In this document: positions 58,524-64,000 of the stretch, in pieces
Layout of the letters: each line of letters opens with the position of its first letter
Position numbering within the stretch: position 1 is the first letter of the stretch
NCBI RefSeq assembly: GCF_003626975.1
Contig: NZ_CP032616.1
Location: forward strand, 4,502,001 to 4,566,000
Origin: Pseudomonas sp. DY-1
Lineage (GTDB): Bacteria > Pseudomonadota > Gammaproteobacteria > Pseudomonadales > Pseudomonadaceae
DNA: 64,000 nucleotides
Direction of reading: 5' to 3'
Notes under the pieces: model-generated
What the model saw: the letters and a program-made list of their open reading frames with translations, nothing else
Told to the model about the DNA's origin: nothing
The model's database searches: none
Made by a program: the position numbers and the translations under genes

Positions 58524-60769
58524 GGAAGTGCTTGCTTGTCCTGGGGATGCACCGAAGCGGAACCTCCGCCATGGGCGGGGCGCTGAACTGCGCAGGCGTC
58601 TCCATGGGGCGAGAGTTGCTAGGTGCCGCTGCCGATAACAAGAAGGGGTACTTTGAAAGTAAAGCGATTCAGGTATTCCACGACAGGCGTCTTCTGCCTC
58701 GAATTGGCCGTGATTGGAAGTCCGTGTCACCACTCCCCGCAGCGGGATGGGAATCCAGCGAAGCTGTGGCCGATCTGGTGGCCGAAGCCAAGGAAATCAT
58801 CCTGGACGAATTTGGCGACTCGGCTCTTTTCGGCATAAAGGATCCCCGGATTTCTCTGCTCGTTCCCTTCTGGATGAAAGTTTTTAATGAACTTGGGATC
58901 AGCGTTTGTGTAGTTATCCAGTATCGTCACCCCATCGAAGTTGCGGGGTCCCTGCTGAGCAGGAACAAAACGACTATCGAACAGGGAGTGGCTCTCTGGC
59001 TGGAACATGTCATCAATGCGGAGAGATTTACCCGCAATGTTCCCAGGGTATTTACCCACTATCAGGATCTGCTTGATGATCCTGCTGCCATGCTGCAACG
59101 GATCGCCAAGGGTCTCGATATCGAATGGCCGAGTCCGGCTGACGAAACTGCGGAAAAGCTGGACAAGTTTCTCGAAAAAAACCTGCGTCACCAGTTGAAC
59201 GTGGGTGAGCAGAGCATCAGCGAGTTGCCGGAGATAGTTTCCAGGATCTACTCCGCGCACATGCTGGCGATTTCTCAAGGTTGCAACGAAGACAGTGTTC
59301 TAGGCACCTTCGACGAGTTGAACCTCGCCTATGAAGGATCACAGAAGTTCTTCAGTGACGCTGCCTTGTTGGCCGGCCTGCGTGAGGCGGAGCTCTTCTT
59401 TGATGAAGGAGAAGGGTTCAGCCAGTCGCGGCGAGATAGCCGATACTTTTCAGTGGACTCAAGCGAGAGGGTGTCGCTCGAGTTCGACCTTCCCCGCGAC
59501 GGAGTCGTCGACGTCAGGCTCGATCCCTGCTCGGAAAGTGTAATTGCCGAGTTGTGCGATGTTGAGCTGCTGTATGACGAACGCCCTGCGGAAAGTATAA
59601 AGAAGTATATAAGAACGAACGCAGTGTATCGTTGGGGGGATGTATATTTCTTTGCTGGAGGGGACCCGCAGATCAGATTCAAGGGGCTGGCACAGGAGCA
59701 CTTCGATGGTGCTTGCAAGGTTCGCGTGAGTTTTGATGTTCTGCAGAGCGGCGACCGTTCCGAGAGAATAATCTCTCCGGTTCATCACCTGTTTTCGGAA
59801 GTCAGAAAGCACCAGAAGGAACTCGAAGAAGTACGGGTTGGGCAAGAGCAGCTGAAGTCTGAACGGGACGTTGCGGTCAGCGACAAAGCCCGCGCGGACG
59901 TTGAAATCTCCAGGCTCTCCGGCGAGACGACTGCGCTGAAGGGGCGCATCGAGTTGTTCAAGACCAAGCTCGAGCAGGCGCAAGAGCAGAACGCGAATGA
60001 GCGCGCGGCCAGTCAGCGGCTGAATGAGCTCGTGCAGGAAAAGGATCGCTCCCTGCAGCTGGCGGTGGATCTGGCGAAAGAACTCGATCTGGCCGCCACC
60101 GAAGCACGCGCTGCTGCTGCGGCGAAGGGCGCGGAGGCCGAGCAGGTGAAGGCGAACAGCCAGCTTGAGTTGGCTGCGGCAAACGATCGCATAGCGCAAT
60201 CCATGCAGGCATTGCGTGAGAGCACGGAGGCCAACGAGCAGCAGAGGATGGAGAATCTCCGTCTGGGTGGCGAGCTTGAGGCCGCTCATCAGCTGCATCA
60301 GCAGGTCACCGAGGCCAACCAGAATCTGATCAACGCCAACACGGTGCAACGTGAAGAGCTGAGTGCTTTGAACGAGGCGCGCGTCCGTTTGAGCACTTCG
60401 CTTGAGGAGTTGCAAGGTACGCATCAGCAGGGGCTCGATGCCAATGCACGGCTCAAGCAGGCGCTGGCCGCCGCGCAAGGAGAAGCTAAGGGAACCGAGG
60501 CTCTGCTGCAGGACTCGCGTCGCGAATCCGAGGGCCGTGCGCAGCAGCTGATTCAATGCAAGGACGAGCTGACGCTCTTGCAGAAGGAGATTGATACGCG
60601 CGAGCGAATGTTGCAGGACGCTTCGCTCGAAATACAGCGTACTCGTGCTTCCTTGCATGAAATGACAGAAGAGGCGGATAAGCTGCGTAGCCGATTGGCA
60701 CGAGTCGGCTTGAGCAGAAGTTGGAGATATACCCGCATCCTGAGAAAAATATTAGGGAAAAAGGGGTGA
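58520..60769 (+). CDS. Sulfotransferase-coiled-coil protein, putative chain-terminating ruler
   Basis: The 749-residue protein has three parts. The N-terminal about 290 residues look like a PAPS-type sulfotransferase: the 5'-phosphosulfate loop LVLGMHRSGTSAMGGAL (9-20 region), FGIKDPRISLLVPFW and a 3'-phosphate motif YRHPIEVAGSLLSRN. A beta-rich middle (about 300-410) resembles no domain I recognise. A coiled coil of about 300 residues (about 420-725) full of Glu, Gln, Ala, Leu heptads follows. It ends in a basic aromatic tail (SRSWRYTRILRKILGKKG) like a membrane-binding helix. The start overlaps the wzt stop (ATGA). By position and architecture it parallels WbdD; function is inferred. Confidence 0.8.
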   Translation: MRKCLLVLGMHRSGTSAMGGALNCAGVSMGRELLGAAADNKKGYFESKAIQVFHDRRLLPRIGRDWKSVSPLPAAGWESSEAVADLVAEAKEIILDEFGDSALFGIKDPRISLLVPFWMKVFNELGISVCVVIQYRHPIEVAGSLLSRNKTTIEQGVALWLEHVINAERFTRNVPRVFTHYQDLLDDPAAMLQRIAKGLDIEWPSPADETAEKLDKFLEKNLRHQLNVGEQSISELPEIVSRIYSAHMLAISQGCNEDSVLGTFDELNLAYEGSQKFFSDAALLAGLREAELFFDEGEGFSQSRRDSRYFSVDSSERVSLEFDLPRDGVVDVRLDPCSESVIAELCDVELLYDERPAESIKKYIRTNAVYRWGDVYFFAGGDPQIRFKGLAQEHFDGACKVRVSFDVLQSGDRSERIISPVHHLFSEVRKHQKELEEVRVGQEQLKSERDVAVSDKARADVEISRLSGETTALKGRIELFKTKLEQAQEQNANERAASQRLNELVQEKDRSLQLAVDLAKELDLAATEARAAAAAKGAEAEQVKANSQLELAAANDRIAQSMQALRESTEANEQQRMENLRLGGELEAAHQLHQQVTEANQNLINANTVQREELSALNEARVRLSTSLEELQGTHQQGLDANARLKQALAAAQGEAKGTEALLQDSRRESEGRAQQLIQCKDELTLLQKEIDTRERMLQDASLEIQRTRASLHEMTEEADKLRSRLARVGLSRSWRYTRILRKILGKKG

Positions 60770-60773
60770 AGGA

Positions 60774-63700
60774 ATGAGCTACGGTGTGGGCCAAATGCGC
60801 GAATATATACGTAAGAAACGAATAGAGAAAAGCGGTCTGTTTGATCAGCATTTCTATGTATCGACATACACTGATGTCGTTGAAAGTGACCTTGATCCCC
60901 TCTCCCATTATTACTACATAGGTTGGAAGGAAGGGCGTAGGCCAAACCACTATTTCGACACGAACTGGTATTTGGCAAAGTATCCGGATGTGGTGCGCAC
61001 CGGAGTGAACCCGCTTTATCACTATGCAAAGTATGGGATAAAAGAAGGGCGATACCCATCTGGGGAATTCACCGGGCGAAAAGCGCCTAACGCGGAAGAG
61101 TTGGCCGCCCATAAACCCGCCGCTCAGCGACGTTTTCATGTGGACAGCGCTGCTGTTGCGGCGCTACCACCCGTCGCCAAGCGAAATGAGCTGTCAGGCG
61201 GCGTCCAGGCTCTTCCGGTCGCTGGCAAGAACATGGCCATTTATATCCATGTCGCCAATGCGGATGACCTGGCCTTGGCGATGCCGTTCCTCGTCGATCA
61301 GACCGGGCAATACCGCGTCCATCTTTCCGCCGACAGTACCCAGTACGCGGCAGTCGTCGAGGGCGCGAAGAGGATATCCACGGATATCAAGGTGTCCGAG
61401 CTGGCGCAAGGGCGGAAGTGGTGGAGCTTGCTGCTGCCGCTGCTGAAGGCGGACCGGATGGAGTTCTTCTGCTGCATGAGTACTCAGCAGCTTCGCACCT
61501 GGCAGGATCAGGGCCTCAGTCGCTTGCACCAGGAACGGCTGATCGCCCTCAGCTTCCAGGGGCTGATCGGTTCCGAGGCAGTGCTTTCAAACGTCGTGGA
61601 CGCCTTCGCGCAAAACCCCGATGTCTGGCTCATTGGCTCTGCGCTGTTCCATCGCCCCGTGGCCGCCGCAAGGGGCTTCGATCCTGCGGCTATTCATCCG
61701 ATTCTGGATCGATGCTCTTCCAGCCTGGCGGGTGACTGGAGTTATTTTGCGAACCATATGTTCTGGGCGCGAATCGGCTTGCTGGAGGCGCTAGTGGAGC
61801 TACTCGAGGGCGTGTCCGAGGCTTCGGATCTGGAAGTCGCTGGCGCGGTAAGCCTGCTGCCATTGCTATCAGGGAAGAAGGTCGCGCTGCTTCACGCGCT
61901 CGATCGCTCGGCCCGGGCCCATGGGGTAGAGATACCGCAGTCTGGCGATGTTCCGTATACGAGCAGCTTGAAGAACACCATCATTCAAGAAATGAACCTG
62001 GGGCAGGACTACGATAGGCTTTTGTCGAGCGCCATGGTTGACCAGGAGTTCTATCGAACCCAGTGCGACCAGACCCAGTTCGAAAATTATGATGCGGTAC
62101 TCCACTATCTCCGATTCGGTGCGCATCTGGGGCTGGACCCTAGCGAGAGTTTTTCCACCCGGAAGTACCTCTGGCGCTATCCGGATGTCGCACGAGCCGG
62201 CGTGAACCCCCTGGTTCACTACATAAAGTATGGAGCGGGCCGCCAGGCTACTCCCGTCTTGTCCAGCTCCCGGGGTGATGGTCGATATCGAGTCTTCGTG
62301 TCGTGCTGGCTGAAGAACAAGGAGTCGATACACGACGGGCTATTGGAGCTCTCCGAAAGGTTACTGGCCGATGGCGTGAGGACGACCTTCGTCACCAATG
62401 CTGCGACCTTGCTTTCGGAGCCCGGGGTCGAGGCGCTCTCGACGGACTTCCTAATTTCCAACCTGTACCCCAAGTTGTCTTCCTGCAACGTCAGTTTCCC
62501 CGATTGGTTGACAGAAATTGTGGAGATGACGAGGTGTTGGGAAGAGGTAATGATGACGTCGGGAGGCGCGGGAGGAGACGTCGGCATTGAAGCGCGAGTC
62601 AGATCCGCTTACGCCTTCTGGAAAGTACTTTTTGAAGAGTTCAAGCCGCGGATGATGCTTATCTGGGGCAGTACTGCGCCGCTGAGCAAGCTCCACTACA
62701 GGCTCTGCCAGGATCTTTCCGTTCCTTCGCTGATTATTGAGCGCGGGCATTTCCCTGGAACTATTTCGATTGACCTGCTTGCTCAGTTCGGGCGAGGCGG
62801 AATCAATCTCAGGCCTCACTCCGCCCTGCTCGCCAATGTGAACTGTTCGGAGAGTGACATTCGTCACTATGCTGAGTGGGTGCGCAAGAATCAGGAGTCG
62901 CCCTATTCGAGCAAGAACTCCAAGGAGAACGTAGAGGAACTACTGTCGACCTTCCGTGCCGAGCACCGGAAAATTGTCCTGTTCATTGGCGTCAACGACC
63001 TGGGATCGGGCACGGCTTATGCGGGACGGGTGGGAGTGGAGGAGCACTCGAGTTTGTTCAGTTCCTCCTTGCAGGCGTTCCACGCGGTCAGGGATGCGCT
63101 GCGCGCTATCGATCCAAAAGCGGTGCTCATGTTGAAGCCGCATCCGTCCGACAAGACGAACTATTCAGCTCTGCTTTCGGAAAGCGATGTCCTGGTGGAC
63201 TCCCATAACATCAACTCGCTGATCGTGGCGGCTGATGTTTGCGTTTCCCTGTCCACTACGGCACTGGCCCGGTGCATGCTCGAAGCCAAGGCGACATTGA
63301 ATGTCGGGATATCCGATATCAGCATGAAAGGTGCTGCCTATGAGTGCTCGAGTCTGACCGATATTCCTGTACAGCTCAGGGCTGCGTTGCATGGGGAAGG
63401 GCTCGAAGAGCGTAGCCGTAAGGGCTTTGCGTTTATTAAATATATATTTGAAGAGCAGTTGGTTGGTATCGATGAAACCACTCCTGCGAGACTCGACATA
63501 AGAGATCTGAGTGAATTCATCAGTGGCCGGATAGCATCGAACCTGGTCGTGGGTAAAGTTGATGAGCGACTTCAGGGGCGGAACTTGCTTCGCCGACTCT
63601 TCAATCCTGCCAATCCCATCTTCTACAAGGAAGACTACAGTACGGCCGGCGTGAAGCCCTCCCGTGGTGTGGATGTGGTCATTCCGGTGTACGGCGACGC

Positions 63701-64000
63701 CGCCATCACTAAGGCATGCATAGATAGCGTGCTCCTGGCTAGGGGGCAGGATGATTACCGGATCGTCGTGATCTTCGACGCCAGCCCCTATGACGACGTC
63801 AAGGCGCTGCTGGAGGGCTATCGTTCGACGGAAGGCGTAGTCGTGCTTTTCAATCCCGTCAATGTGGGATATCCCGCTACAGCCAACAGGGGGATGGCCT
63901 ACTCGCAGGATAGGGATGTCATTCTGCTCAATAGCGATACGCTCGTTACCCCAGGGTGGGTAAGCAGGCTGCAGCGCCATGCGTATTCGTCGGACGAGGT
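60774..64000 (+). CDS. Large multi-domain glycosyltransferase, 3' end off the window
   Basis: The frame starts at ATG 60774 (GAAGGA upstream) and is open to the window end, at least 1075 residues. I see an N-terminal YPDV module (about 24-97: WYLAKYPDVVRTGVNPLYHY, then GIKEGRYPS). A second copy lies at about 413-494 (YLWRYPDVARAGVNPLVHYI). Between and after them is a region (about 505-890) with LKPHPSD and VAADVCVSLSTTALARCMLE, like the beta-Kdo/capsule-type transferase fold. A GT2 domain begins near 965 (VDVVIPVYGDAAITKACIDS, LLNSDTLVTPGW). Codons such as ATA, AGA and CGA are frequent at the start. It is likely the chain polymerase. Confidence 0.82.
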   Translation, partial: MSYGVGQMREYIRKKRIEKSGLFDQHFYVSTYTDVVESDLDPLSHYYYIGWKEGRRPNHYFDTNWYLAKYPDVVRTGVNPLYHYAKYGIKEGRYPSGEFTGRKAPNAEELAAHKPAAQRRFHVDSAAVAALPPVAKRNELSGGVQALPVAGKNMAIYIHVANADDLALAMPFLVDQTGQYRVHLSADSTQYAAVVEGAKRISTDIKVSELAQGRKWWSLLLPLLKADRMEFFCCMSTQQLRTWQDQGLSRLHQERLIALSFQGLIGSEAVLSNVVDAFAQNPDVWLIGSALFHRPVAAARGFDPAAIHPILDRCSSSLAGDWSYFANHMFWARIGLLEALVELLEGVSEASDLEVAGAVSLLPLLSGKKVALLHALDRSARAHGVEIPQSGDVPYTSSLKNTIIQEMNLGQDYDRLLSSAMVDQEFYRTQCDQTQFENYDAVLHYLRFGAHLGLDPSESFSTRKYLWRYPDVARAGVNPLVHYIKYGAGRQATPVLSSSRGDGRYRVFVSCWLKNKESIHDGLLELSERLLADGVRTTFVTNAATLLSEPGVEALSTDFLISNLYPKLSSCNVSFPDWLTEIVEMTRCWEEVMMTSGGAGGDVGIEARVRSAYAFWKVLFEEFKPRMMLIWGSTAPLSKLHYRLCQDLSVPSLIIERGHFPGTISIDLLAQFGRGGINLRPHSALLANVNCSESDIRHYAEWVRKNQESPYSSKNSKENVEELLSTFRAEHRKIVLFIGVNDLGSGTAYAGRVGVEEHSSLFSSSLQAFHAVRDALRAIDPKAVLMLKPHPSDKTNYSALLSESDVLVDSHNINSLIVAADVCVSLSTTALARCMLEAKATLNVGISDISMKGAAYECSSLTDIPVQLRAALHGEGLEERSRKGFAFIKYIFEEQLVGIDETTPARLDIRDLSEFISGRIASNLVVGKVDERLQGRNLLRRLFNPANPIFYKEDYSTAGVKPSRGVDVVIPVYGDAAITKACIDSVLLARGQDDYRIVVIFDASPYDDVKALLEGYRSTEGVVVLFNPVNVGYPATANRGMAYSQDRDVILLNSDTLVTPGWVSRLQRHAYSSDE

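Overview
The window is a chromosomal segment of a high-GC gammaproteobacterium, almost certainly a Pseudomonas. Gene content and order (argA, gshA, tex, ompR/envZ, rimK, hslR, hslO, pckA, fdhD, nudE, cysQ, fabY, arcCBAD, dctDB, rml) follow the P. aeruginosa PA5161-PA5206 neighbourhood as I recall it. Many families (tex, ompR, envZ, pckA, hslO, hslR, yrfG, nudE) also sit close together in E. coli. No tRNA, rRNA, CRISPR array, insertion sequence or prophage was seen. Both ends cut genes: a CYTH-domain protein on the left and a giant glycosyltransferase on the right.

Layout. 0-9.3 kb: CYTH triphosphatase, argE, argA, a periplasmic cyclase-family enzyme, an AhpD-like protein, gshA, a hotdog thioesterase and tex. 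9.4-11.6 kb: the OmpR/EnvZ (AmgRS) two-component system. 11.8-17.2 kb: a 1261-residue membrane PAS/LOV-like-GGDEF-EAL protein facing the rimB-rimK ribosome-modification operon. 17.3-23.3 kb: hslR, hslO, pckA, a RecQ-family helicase and a nitroreductase-like protein. 23.5-29.3 kb: a LysR regulator divergent from an acyl-CoA catabolic operon (hydroxyacyl-CoA dehydrogenase, acyl-CoA dehydrogenase, Fe-alcohol dehydrogenase, thioesterase). 29.6-36.6 kb: sstT, two tandem glycine-zipper proteins with His-rich tails, a YdeP/FdhF-like molybdoenzyme with FdhD, and a LysR regulator. 36.7-41.6 kb: a BON-LysM protein, yrfG, nudE, cysQ and fabY. 41.9-46.8 kb: the arginine deiminase operon arcDABC behind an Anr box. 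47-51 kb: a DUF5064-like protein and dctBD without the dctPQM transporter. 51-54.4 kb: rmlBACD, translationally coupled throughout. 54.4-64 kb: an AT-richer surface-polysaccharide island (GT2, Wzm, Wzt with C-terminal domain, sulfotransferase with long coiled coil, multi-domain glycosyltransferase).

How it fits together. The right-hand 13 kb would make dTDP-L-rhamnose, assemble a polysaccharide and export it by an ABC transporter. The order wzm - wzt(C-terminal domain) - capping enzyme with coiled coil - large polymerase mirrors E. coli O9a wzm-wzt-wbdD-wbdA, but a sulfotransferase domain takes the place of WbdD's kinase/methyltransferase. I consider this putative sulfate-capping, chain-length-ruler system the most interesting part of the window. 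A second point is the Cys-less LOV-like c-di-GMP protein beside rimBK. REP-type inverted repeats are scattered through the ancestral part and none were noticed in the polysaccharide island.
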